Part shown: piece by piece, positions 6,811-14,502 of the stretch
How positions within the stretch are numbered: position 1 is the stretch's first letter
Layout of the letters: each line of letters opens with the position of its first letter
Notes under the pieces: model-generated
Databases searched by the model: none
The model's input: the letters and a program-made list of their open reading frames with translations, nothing else
Told to the model about the DNA's origin: nothing
Made by a program: the position numbers and the translations under genes
NCBI GenBank assembly: GCA_964620045.1
Contig: CAZUJL010000043.1
Location: forward strand, 1-19,482
Length of the DNA: 19,482 bases
Direction of reading: 5' to 3'
Origin: VFKU01 sp964620045
Lineage (GTDB): Bacteria; Hydrogenedentota; Hydrogenedentia; Hydrogenedentales; GCA-2746185

Positions 6811-8637
6811 GTGAGCGCGTTGGGCGGATTCCTTCGCCACCTGCGCGAACTCGCGGTACGCATGTGGGCGTATCGCTGGGACTTCGTCGCGTTCTCGGTT
6901 CTGTTTCGCTTGTTGGAAAGTCTGCTGTTCGCACCCCTGGCCGGTTTGGCTGGCCAGGTGCTCACCGGCCAGCGCGTGGTCGACAGTACGGCGCTGGTGT
7001 CGTTCGCGCTGTCGCCGCGCGGCTTCGCCGTGTTGTTGCTCGGCGCGGTGTCGTTCCTCCTCATTCGTCTCGTCGAGCACGCCGGCCTGTCCGTCGTCGC
7101 GTGGGGCGCGCTCGAAGAGAAAAAAGTCGCCCCGCTGGCGGCGCTTCGCTACATCGGCGCGCGGCTCATCACGCTCATCCAGATCTGCGGACAGTTTGTT
7201 GTATTCGGCCTGGTCGTGACGGCGCCGGTATTGTTGGTCGCGGCATTTTTTGCGAAACCACTGCTCGCGCGCCACGACATTAACTACTACCTCGCCGAGC
7301 GGCCGACGGAGTTCATGACGGCCGCGGTCATCATCGGCATTGTCGCGGCCGTGTTTGGACTGGTGGGACTATGGGGAATCGTCCGGTGGCGTTGGGCGGT
7401 GCAAGCGTCCCTCTTTGAGAACGCCACCGCGCCGCAAGCCTTCCGCATCAGCGCAAAAGTCACGCGGGCCGTGCAACCCAAAATGCTCGCGGGCACGCTC
7501 GCCTCAACATTGTTCTCCGCCGCACTCGGTCTTTTAGCGTCCGCAATCGGCAGTGCGCTCACCAATGTAACCCTGGATCGTATTAACTTCGCGACGCTGT
7601 CGTTGGCGATCGCGCTCCCCTTGCTGCTCGCCATGCGCGCCATCGTCGGCGGTGTGGCGACGCTGATCGGTTCCTGCGCCGACGCGGGATACTTCACCGC
7701 GCTTTACTACGAAACGCGTGGACGCGACGGCGCCGCCTTAACGCTGCGCGCCCCGGCGACCGGTTCCTCGGGCAAACGACTCCCCGCGCCGGTGCGCATC
7801 GCGGCCGCCGTTACCGTCGCCATCATCGTGGGATTTTGCGTGCTCGGCGCAGTCATTGCGGCACAAAGCGTGCGCGCCGAACGTCCAATCGCGATCAGCG
7901 CACACCGCGGAAGCACGGAGCATTCGCCGGAGAACTCACTGGCGGCCGTGCGCGAGGCGATCGACGACGGTGCCGACTACGTCGAGACCGACGTGCAAAT
8001 GACCAAGGACGGCGCGCTCGTGATGAACCACGACAGCGACTTTTCGCGTGTGGCCGGCATCGCGCGCAAGGTCAGCGACCTGACCTTGAACGAAATCCGT
8101 GCAATGTCGCTGGGAGGCCCGGGGCGCGGCGAGAGCATACCGACCCTCGACGAATTTCTCGCGGCCTGCCACGGCCATATCAAGGTGAACCTGGAGCTCA
8201 AGTTCTACGGCGAGCGTCCCGCGGACATGGCGCGGAAAGTTGTCGACAGCATTGCGCGCAACAACATGCAGGGTCAGGTACTGGTTCAGTGCCTGGAATA
8301 CGAACCGCTGCTCGAAGTGAGGGCACTCGCGCCGGATATCCCGATCGGTTATCTAATGTCCGTAAACGCCCGCCGTCCTGCGCGGCTGGATGTGAATTTT
8401 CTCAGCGTCGAGCAGAAACGCGTCACGCGCCGGTTTGTGATGCAGGCGCACCGCCGCGGCCAGGACGTCCACCTGTGGACCGTGAACAAGGCCGAGGAGA
8501 TGGAACGCGCCTTCGATCTCGGCGTGGACGGCATCATCACCGATCAGTCCGCGCTGGCGTTTCAACTCCGGCAGGAATATCTGGCGCTGACCTCGCCCGA
8601 GCGGATCGCGCGCCGCATCAAGGCGTGGCTGGCATAG
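6811..8637 (+). CDS. Membrane-domain glycerophosphodiester phosphodiesterase
   Basis: The 608-residue protein starts at a GTG four bases after the dehydrogenase stop. Residues 1 to about 350 form a membrane domain with roughly seven or eight hydrophobic helices, matching the GDPD membrane-domain family. The C-terminal part (about 358-600) is a GDPD catalytic barrel: AISAHRGSTEHSPENS with His365 and Arg366, VETDVQ with Glu392 and Asp394, MNHDSD with His407, LELKF with Glu462 and Lys464, and the late VHLWTVN and GIITDQ motifs. All the usual metal-binding and acid-base residues are present. GDPDs hydrolyse glycerophosphodiesters to glycerol 3-phosphate and an alcohol, such as ethanolamine or choline. 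The topology places the barrel after the last helix; which side of the membrane it faces is not certain. The ribosome-binding site is weak, suggesting coupling to the gene upstream. Confidence 0.92.
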   Translation: MSALGGFLRHLRELAVRMWAYRWDFVAFSVLFRLLESLLFAPLAGLAGQVLTGQRVVDSTALVSFALSPRGFAVLLLGAVSFLLIRLVEHAGLSVVAWGALEEKKVAPLAALRYIGARLITLIQICGQFVVFGLVVTAPVLLVAAFFAKPLLARHDINYYLAERPTEFMTAAVIIGIVAAVFGLVGLWGIVRWRWAVQASLFENATAPQAFRISAKVTRAVQPKMLAGTLASTLFSAALGLLASAIGSALTNVTLDRINFATLSLAIALPLLLAMRAIVGGVATLIGSCADAGYFTALYYETRGRDGAALTLRAPATGSSGKRLPAPVRIAAAVTVAIIVGFCVLGAVIAAQSVRAERPIAISAHRGSTEHSPENSLAAVREAIDDGADYVETDVQMTKDGALVMNHDSDFSRVAGIARKVSDLTLNEIRAMSLGGPGRGESIPTLDEFLAACHGHIKVNLELKFYGERPADMARKVVDSIARNNMQGQVLVQCLEYEPLLEVRALAPDIPIGYLMSVNARRPARLDVNFLSVEQKRVTRRFVMQAHRRGQDVHLWTVNKAEEMERAFDLGVDGIITDQSALAFQLRQEYLALTSPERIARRIKAWLA

Positions 8638-8677
8638 CAACGCTTCCCCCGCTGTCCCGGCATGATGGTTTGATCGA

Positions 8678-8696
8678 GTAATCCCGCGGGAATTAC
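8678..8696. repeat. Small imperfect palindrome in the GDPD-sppA gap
   Basis: The 106-base gap before sppA holds a ten-base perfect palindrome (TCCCGCGGGA) flanked by GTAA and TTAC with one unpaired A. It could be an operator or a weak hairpin; no T-tract follows, so a classical rho-independent terminator is unlikely. A second short palindrome, AACGCGTT, lies at 8701-8708. Their position in the one sizeable gap between these genes suggests that sppA has its own control, but this is inference. Confidence 0.35.
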
Positions 8697-8743
8697 GCTT
8701 AACGCGTTGCTTATGGGACGCGTGAGCGGCCCGGGAGAGTTTG

Positions 8744-10849
8744 ATGTCCGATCCGCACACGTCGTTTCCGAATCCCTTTGATCCTCCTCCACCGCTGCCC
8801 GGCGGAGGCACCTACCACGGATTGCCGCCGGCACAACCCACCACCTCGGGCAAAGCCGTCGCCGCGTTTCTGCTCGGCCTTCTCAGCCTCGTGTTCTGGA
8901 TCTTCGCGGGCGTGCCCGCGATCGTGCTGGGACTCATCGCGCAATCCGAAGTGCGCGCGCAGCCCGCGCGATATAAAGGCCAGGGCCTGGCGTGGCTGGG
9001 CATCCTGCTTGGCATCGTCGGGCTAGTCGCGCCGATGTTCTGGTTCTCCATGCTGGTGAATAACCTTTCCGGCGTGGGCACCGAGACCTTCACCGCGCGC
9101 GTCTCCGGGGACCGGATCGTCCATTTCCATTTGGGCGACGCCGTCAGCGAGCAACCCTTCGACGAGGTGCCGTCGATCTTCGCCGTGCCGGGCCATTCGC
9201 TAAAAGGCCTGATCGATCGGCTCGACCACGCGCGCACCGACGATTCCGTGAAGGGCGTCGTCCTCACGTTGCAGTCGCCCCTGCTTGGTATGGGGCAGAT
9301 CGAAGAACTGTGGAAGGCCCTGCGCGCGCTTGAGGACGCCGACAAACCGGTGTACGTGCACGCGGGCGACATGCAGACCGGCGGATACGCGCTCGCGTCC
9401 GGCGCGTCGCGCATCAACATCGTGCCGACGGACAGCGTGTGGCTGACGGGCATGCAGATGCAGAGTTTCTACGTAGCGGAGCTGCTCGAAACGCTCGGCG
9501 TCGATGCCGAGATGATGCAGATGGGCGACTTCAAGGCCGCCGGTGAAATGATGACGCGCGACGGCCCGAGCGACGCGGCCTCGCAAAACATGGAGTGGCT
9601 GCTCGACGGCCTGTACGGCACGATCGTGAAGATGATCGCCGAGGGCCGCGGACTCGACGAAGAAGCCGTGCGCGCGTTGGTCGATCAGGGACCATTTGAA
9701 GCGCAGGCCGCGCTCGACGCAGGCCTGATCGATTCCGTTTCGCATCTCGATCAGTTCCTCGAAACGATCCGCGAAGAGCACGGTGAAGACATCTATTTCG
9801 ACAATCACTATCTCGATACGCCGAAAGGCCGCGGCGGCTCGTTCGGCACGATCGCGAAATCGCGGTACGACTCCTCGGTTGCCCTGATCTACGTTGAAGG
9901 CATGATCGTGCGCGGGTATGAGCAGGTCTCGCCGTTTGGTATCGGCGGCGGCATGGCGTACAGCGGCGATCTGCTGAAGACGCTCGAATACGCACTCGAA
10001 CATCCCGACGTGCACGCGGTGGTATTGCGCGTGGATTCCCCCGGCGGTTCCGCCGTCGCCAGCGAAGAAATCCTGCGCGGCGTCACGCGCCTGCAGGAAG
10101 CCGGCATGCCCGTGGTCGTGTCGATGGGCAGCACGGCCGCCAGCGGTGGCTACTACATCGCATGCAAGGCCGACGCGATTTACGCAGACGCCGCGACGCT
10201 GACGGCCTCGATCGGCGTGGTCGGCGGAAAAATCGCCACCGAGCAATTGTGGGACAACCTCGGCGTGCACTGGCACTCGTGGAAGCGCGGCGCCAACGCC
10301 GATCTCATGGACATCGTAAGTCCGTTTACGCCCGAACAGCGCACACAGATGGAAGCGTGGATGGGCGAAACCTACAAAGCCTTCACGGGGCATGTGCAGG
10401 AAGGCCGAGGCGACAAACTGAAAAAGCCGATCGAGGAACTCGCCGGCGGGCGCGTATACACCGGGGCACAGGCAAAAGAGCTCGGGCTCGTGGACGAAAT
10501 CGGCGGATTGAAGGACGCTATCGCCAAGGCCGCCGAACTCGCGGATCTGCGGCCGGGTGAATACTCGCTGCGCGTGTTGCCGGAATACATGACGTTCTGG
10601 CAGACCTTCTTCTCGGCGATGCGCGGCGAGACGTCGGACTCGACAGACTTGTCCGCGCGCGCGAAAGCGATGCCGCGACTGGCGCTGGACCGGCTGCCGA
10701 TTCCAGGAGCCTCCGGCGACGCACGGCTGAAAGCCTTGCAAACCCTCGCGCCGGGCGAGAGCGGCGCCGTGGCGCGCGCGCTCACGGCGGCGCAGTTGCT
10801 GGGCGAGGAAAAAGTGCTCACCCTGATGCCGGAACTGCGCGTGAAGTAA
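8744..10849 (+). CDS. sppA: Signal peptide peptidase SppA, S49 serine protease with N-terminal membrane domain
   Basis: This 701-residue protein has a proline-rich start (residues 8-32), a DUF4190-like domain with two membrane helices (about 38-66 and 82-105), and a duplicated S49 peptidase region. The first half contains the general-base lysine in GDFKAAGEMM (Lys264). The second holds VDSPGGSAVASEEI and the nucleophile Ser467 in AASGGYYIA, then ADAATLTASIGVVGGK. Lys264 and Ser467 are about as far apart as Lys209 and Ser409 of the E. coli enzyme, so the dyad seems intact. SppA degrades signal peptides and other membrane-released peptides on the outer face of the inner membrane. The ATG at 8744 is preferred over the TTG at 8741 because GGGAGAG lies at the right distance. 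A length above that of E. coli SppA is explained by the extra N-terminal domain. Confidence 0.92.
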   Translation: MSDPHTSFPNPFDPPPPLPGGGTYHGLPPAQPTTSGKAVAAFLLGLLSLVFWIFAGVPAIVLGLIAQSEVRAQPARYKGQGLAWLGILLGIVGLVAPMFWFSMLVNNLSGVGTETFTARVSGDRIVHFHLGDAVSEQPFDEVPSIFAVPGHSLKGLIDRLDHARTDDSVKGVVLTLQSPLLGMGQIEELWKALRALEDADKPVYVHAGDMQTGGYALASGASRINIVPTDSVWLTGMQMQSFYVAELLETLGVDAEMMQMGDFKAAGEMMTRDGPSDAASQNMEWLLDGLYGTIVKMIAEGRGLDEEAVRALVDQGPFEAQAALDAGLIDSVSHLDQFLETIREEHGEDIYFDNHYLDTPKGRGGSFGTIAKSRYDSSVALIYVEGMIVRGYEQVSPFGIGGGMAYSGDLLKTLEYALEHPDVHAVVLRVDSPGGSAVASEEILRGVTRLQEAGMPVVVSMGSTAASGGYYIACKADAIYADAATLTASIGVVGGKIATEQLWDNLGVHWHSWKRGANADLMDIVSPFTPEQRTQMEAWMGETYKAFTGHVQEGRGDKLKKPIEELAGGRVYTGAQAKELGLVDEIGGLKDAIAKAAELADLRPGEYSLRVLPEYMTFWQTFFSAMRGETSDSTDLSARAKAMPRLALDRLPIPGASGDARLKALQTLAPGESGAVARALTAAQLLGEEKVLTLMPELRVK

Positions 10850-10889
10850 TACGCGCTCAATTCGTATTCGTCTTCTGGAGTACCGCGTC

Positions 10890-12893
10890 ATGACTCGTGC
10901 AATCGCCGGCATTCTTTTGTGTCTTCCGCTTTTCGCAACCGCCTCGTTCAGCGCGACGACCATCCACATCGCGCCCGGCGGCGACGATGCCGCGACCGGA
11001 GCGGCCGACGCGCCACTGCGCACGTTCACCGGCGCGCGGGATCACGTGCGGGCCTTGCGCGCTGCGGGAAATTTGCCTGCGGGCGGGGTGACGATTGAAG
11101 TCGCCTCCGGCGAGTACGCGCTCAACGCACCGCTTGCGCTGACGCAGGAGGATTCAGGCACCGCGGCCTCCCCCATCGTGTGGCGCGCGGCCAAGCCAGG
11201 CGAGGTGCTTATCGCCGGCTCGCGCGTGGTTCCTTCGCTGAGTCCGGTATCGGACGCCGCCATTCTCGATCGCCTGCCCGAGGAAGCGCGCGGCCAGATT
11301 TACTCCGCGGACCTGAAGGCGCTCGGCATCACCGACTACGGCTCGCCCGAAGCCGGCGGACTGTCGCTGCTCTACAACGGCGATCCCATGACGCTCGCGC
11401 GCTGGCCGAATGACGACTTCACGCGCATCATGGAACTAAAAGGCGGCGAGGAAGTCACGATTCACGGCATCAAGGGCGACAAGATCGGCAAGTGGGTCTA
11501 TGACGGCGATCGTCCCGCGCGCTGGGTGAACGAGCCCGACGCGTGGGTGCACGGCTACTGGTTCTGGGACTGGTCGGATCAGCGGCACAAAGTGAAAGCG
11601 ATCGACACTACTGCGCACACCATCGAAGTCGAGGAGCCGTATCACGGCTACGGCTACCGCAAGGACCAGTGGTACTACGCCTTCAACCTGCTTAGCGAAA
11701 TCGATCGGCCCGGCGAGTGGTATCTCGATCGCGGCACCGGCGTCTTGTATGTGTGGCCGCCGTCCGACCCCAAAACTGCCGACATCCGCGTGACGCTGCT
11801 GAACGATCTCATCACGATGCAGGACGTGTCGCACGTGTCCTTCGAAGGCTTCCGTCTGGAAGGTTCGCGCAAACAGGCCGTGGGCGTTTCCGGCGGCGAA
11901 AGCGTGCGCCTCGCGAACTGCACACTGGTCAATATCGCGGGCGACGCTGTCATCGTGCGCGGCGGTAAAAACCACACCGTCGAAGGCTGCGAGTTCACCA
12001 AGCTCGGCGGCGGCGCAATCTCGATGGACGGCGGCGATCGGCCCACTCTGACGCCCGCGGGCCACGTCGCGCGGAACAACCACATTCACGATTACGGCCA
12101 GTGGTTTCGCATGTACCACGCGGGCATTTCGATCTCGGGCGTGGGCATCACCGTGGCGCACAACCACATTCACAACGCGCCACACATGGCGATCTACTTC
12201 AACGGCAACGATTTCCTGATCGAGTACAACGAAATTCACGACGTGTGCTTGGAATCGAACGACGCGGGCGCAATCTACGCCGGGCGCGACTGGACAATGC
12301 GCGGCACGGAGGTGCGCTACAACTACCTCTACAACATCACCGGCTTCCGCGATGCCGGCTGCGTGGGGGTGTACCTCGACGACATGTTCGGCGGCACGCG
12401 CATCTACGGCAACCTGTTTTACCGCGTGACGCGCGCGGCCTTTATCGGCGGCGGCCGCGACGTGATGGTGGACAACAATGTGTTTGTCGATTGCCGCTCG
12501 GCATTCTACGCAGACAATCGCGCACAGAACTGGGCGGCGGACACCGTGCCGACGACAATGGTCGAACGGCTGAACGCCATGCCGTACATGAACGATCTGT
12601 GGACCAAACGCTATCCGGAACTGCTCCGCATCCTCAGCGACGAACCCGCCGCGCCCAAAGGCAATGTTATTTCGCGCAACGTATCGGTCGGCGGCCGATG
12701 GAACGAATACTCGGACGAAACCGCCGTGTACCTGAAGTTTGAGGACAATCTGGTGCTGGACGACGACGCGATCCCCGCAATTGCGGACAAAAAACACCCA
12801 AAGGCAACGGAGTTGGTCAAATCGCTGGATGGCCGGGAATTACCGACCGGTTTTAAAACTCTACCAATCGACAAGATGGGCATTGAGAAGTAG
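10890..12893 (+). CDS. Secreted right-handed parallel beta-helix protein
   Basis: The 667-residue protein starts with a Sec signal peptide (MTRAIAGILLCLPLFATASFSA). It then opens with IHIAPGGDDAATGAADAPLRT, the typical first turn of secreted beta-helix proteins, and TIEVASGEYAL. From about residue 310 to 560 repeated short strands with N/D/H turns occur (NHIHDYGQW, VAHNHIHNAPHMAIYFNG, IEYNEIHDV, VRYNYLYNITG, IYGNLFYRV, VDNNVFVDC), which is the parallel beta-helix. This fold is used by pectate-lyase-like enzymes and by glycoside hydrolases such as GH141, whose members share a similar N-terminal region. A carbohydrate-active role outside the cytoplasm is therefore plausible, but the substrate is not identifiable. 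The start is backed by TCTGGAG twelve bases upstream. It lies 40 bases after sppA with no clear terminator between. Confidence 0.85.
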   Translation: MTRAIAGILLCLPLFATASFSATTIHIAPGGDDAATGAADAPLRTFTGARDHVRALRAAGNLPAGGVTIEVASGEYALNAPLALTQEDSGTAASPIVWRAAKPGEVLIAGSRVVPSLSPVSDAAILDRLPEEARGQIYSADLKALGITDYGSPEAGGLSLLYNGDPMTLARWPNDDFTRIMELKGGEEVTIHGIKGDKIGKWVYDGDRPARWVNEPDAWVHGYWFWDWSDQRHKVKAIDTTAHTIEVEEPYHGYGYRKDQWYYAFNLLSEIDRPGEWYLDRGTGVLYVWPPSDPKTADIRVTLLNDLITMQDVSHVSFEGFRLEGSRKQAVGVSGGESVRLANCTLVNIAGDAVIVRGGKNHTVEGCEFTKLGGGAISMDGGDRPTLTPAGHVARNNHIHDYGQWFRMYHAGISISGVGITVAHNHIHNAPHMAIYFNGNDFLIEYNEIHDVCLESNDAGAIYAGRDWTMRGTEVRYNYLYNITGFRDAGCVGVYLDDMFGGTRIYGNLFYRVTRAAFIGGGRDVMVDNNVFVDCRSAFYADNRAQNWAADTVPTTMVERLNAMPYMNDLWTKRYPELLRILSDEPAAPKGNVISRNVSVGGRWNEYSDETAVYLKFEDNLVLDDDAIPAIADKKHPKATELVKSLDGRELPTGFKTLPIDKMGIEK

Positions 12894-12918
12894 CAATTAA
12901 CAAGACGACTTCTCCTCT

Positions 12919-12949
12919 TTGTCATTCTGAGCGGAGCGAAGAATGACAA
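12919..12949. repeat. Palindromic intergenic repeat of the TGTCATTCTGAGC...GAAGAATGACA type
   Basis: Perfect ten-base arms TTGTCATTCT (12919-12928) and AGAATGACAA (12940-12949) enclose an eleven-base loop, GAGCGGAGCGA. The wording closely resembles a short interspersed repeat known from many bacterial genomes, often mistranslated as peptides ending in FFAPLRMT or ILRFAQD. It lies between convergent genes, where it might also act as a transcription-end hairpin on both strands, though no strong T-tract follows. Copy number in this genome cannot be judged from one window. Confidence 0.75.
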
Positions 12950-12971
12950 GTAAGCGCGGCCATCGTTAAAG

Positions 12972-13334
12972 TTAAGTAAACCGCTCCAGCGTCTCCACCG
13001 TGCGTTCATTACGCACATTACCCGTATTCAGCGTCGACGCCGGCTCGAAGAGCATCACCCACACTTCTTCTTCCGCAACCGGCTGATGCTCGACCCCCCT
13101 CGGCACGATAATCATGTCACCGACATTTAGGACGACGTCGCGATCGCGGAAGCGCATGAGCAAGCGGCCCTTGATCACATAAAAAAGTTCGTCTTCGTGC
13201 TCATGGTGGTGCCACACGAATTCGCCCTGCGCCTTCGCAATCTTGACGTGCTGCCCATTGAGTTCGCCGATGATGCGCGGGGACCAATGCTCCGTGAAAC
13301 TTCCGAACGCTTCGAGTAGGGTGACTTTGTCCAT
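12972..13334 (-). CDS. Small single-domain cupin protein
   Basis: This 120-residue protein is a one-domain cupin beta-barrel. Motif 1 is visible as FVWHHHEHEDELFYVIKG (residues 39-56), with candidate metal ligands among His42, His44, His46 and Glu49, with G56 in the expected place. Motif 2 is GDMIIVPRGVEHQPVA (72-87), supplying His83. The C-terminus ends in an NTGNVRNERTVETLERF tail typical of small cytoplasmic cupins related to mannose-6-phosphate-isomerase-like proteins. Activity is unknown; such proteins range from isomerases and dioxygenases to sensors. The longer frame reaching 13442 is inside the upstream gene. The ATG at 13334, eleven bases after that gene's stop, was chosen because homologous cupins begin there. 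The downstream gene is convergent across the repeat. Confidence 0.85.
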   Translation of the reverse strand: MDKVTLLEAFGSFTEHWSPRIIGELNGQHVKIAKAQGEFVWHHHEHEDELFYVIKGRLLMRFRDRDVVLNVGDMIIVPRGVEHQPVAEEEVWVMLFEPASTLNTGNVRNERTVETLERFT

Positions 13335-13345
13335 CGGCACACCCG

Positions 13346-14458
13346 CTACTTGCGCGGGCCCTTGTTCCAGAACAAATACAGCCCGCCCTTGCCCGGCGCG
13401 ACGATGTCTTTCAAGCCGTCGCCGTTCACGTCTTCGACCCACAGGTAAATGCCCGTGCCCGCCGCCGTCTCGCCGGGGCCGTAATCCAGCACGTGCCGCT
13501 CGAACTCGCCCTTCTCAATCTCGTAGTAATAAAGACCGACCGGATCGTTCACACCCGGATCGCCCTCGGGATGCGCGCGCCAGCGCTTGCCCGTGATCAG
13601 CTCCGGCTCGCCGTCGTTGTCAATATCGGCCAGCTGCATGTCGTGAAACTGCGACCGTTTGGGCTCAATCTCGTGCATCGTCCACGTCAGCGCGCCGTCC
13701 TTCGGCGCGCCCTGCTCCCACCACGCGAGGCCGTAATTGTGCCCCGCGCCGACGATGATGTCGTTGCGGCCGTCCTTGTTCACGTCGTACACAAGAATGG
13801 GCACGCTCGCGCTGTCGTACAGCTTCGGACTTTCGTGAAACGTCCAGGTGTCGGCAAACGGCTTCGCGGGGCCTTCGAACCAGCCGTTCGCGATGATGAA
13901 ATCGCCGCGGCCGTCGCCGTTCACATCGCCGAAGCCCAGCCCGTGGCCCGTCGCCTGCTCGCTGATCGTGTGCTCTTCAAACTTCCCGCCCACAAGCCGG
14001 AAAATGCGCTGCGGCCGTCCGGGCGTATTCGGCGCGACATCGAGCTTGCCGTCACCGTCGATATCGCAAAACATCGGGCGCTCAACATTGCCCACCTTCC
14101 CAATCTCGTGCAGCGCCCACGCGCCCGTGCCGCCTTTGGGATTTTCGCGCCACTCCATCTTCTCGCCAAACCACGCGCCGGTCACGATGTCGAGATAACC
14201 GTCGCCGTTCACGTCCATCGGGAAATCTGAGAAGTCATCGAAGTAATCGCCCGACGCCATCACGTCGCACATTTTGTGAGACGTCGCGAAGTCCGGCCCG
14301 GCGTGCCACAGTTCGCCGGAGACGATGTCCATCTTGCCGTCCTTGTTCACATCGAAGATCGACGCCGCCTCGAATCGCGTATCGGCGATTTTCTGGCGCT
14401 CGAACACGAGTTCGCCTGTGGACAACGAAAGAATCAACAGCAATGCGGCAGCGTTCAT
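13346..14458 (-). CDS. Secreted FG-GAP/VCBS repeat protein with seven calcium-type motifs
   Basis: The 370-residue protein has a short signal peptide (MNAAALLLILSLSTGELVF), then seven repeats, each with a D-x-[DN]-x-D-G loop: DVNKDGKMDIVSG, DVNGDGYLDIVTG, DIDGDGKLDVAPN, DVNGDGRGDFIIANG, DVNKDGRNDIIVGAG, DIDNDGEPELITG and DVNGDGLKDIVAPG. Seven such repeats fit a seven-bladed beta-propeller with calcium bound in each blade, as in integrin-alpha-like FG-GAP/VCBS proteins. It is exported, and probably binds a ligand or surface rather than catalysing; substrate unknown. AGGAG (14466-14470) lies seven bases before the ATG and supports this start. The gene lies 44 bases after the permease on the same strand and eleven bases before the cupin, so it may belong to the eutB unit. 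Similar proteins are expanded in planctomycete-like and related lineages. Confidence 0.88.
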   Translation of the reverse strand: MNAAALLLILSLSTGELVFERQKIADTRFEAASIFDVNKDGKMDIVSGELWHAGPDFATSHKMCDVMASGDYFDDFSDFPMDVNGDGYLDIVTGAWFGEKMEWRENPKGGTGAWALHEIGKVGNVERPMFCDIDGDGKLDVAPNTPGRPQRIFRLVGGKFEEHTISEQATGHGLGFGDVNGDGRGDFIIANGWFEGPAKPFADTWTFHESPKLYDSASVPILVYDVNKDGRNDIIVGAGHNYGLAWWEQGAPKDGALTWTMHEIEPKRSQFHDMQLADIDNDGEPELITGKRWRAHPEGDPGVNDPVGLYYYEIEKGEFERHVLDYGPGETAAGTGIYLWVEDVNGDGLKDIVAPGKGGLYLFWNKGPRK

Positions 14459-14502
14459 GCGAAATCTCCTGCGAATTCAGAACATCTTAGCAAACGGACG
14501 GT

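Noticed and set aside
9410..9412. Arg223 of SppA first looked like a replaced catalytic lysine
   Set aside because: Counting residues along E. coli SppA from memory places the catalytic Lys209 in the GTYKSA segment, not the earlier NKIW. That segment here is GDFKAA with Lys264, so the dyad is intact.
12611..13018. A minus-strand frame of 135 residues across the end of the beta-helix gene
   Set aside because: It includes the FFAPLRMT-like translation of the intergenic palindrome and shadows the beta-helix coding frame.
13335..13442. N-terminal extension of the cupin
   Set aside because: It lies inside the FG-GAP gene and is an Arg-rich out-of-frame translation; the ATG at 13334 fits the family start.
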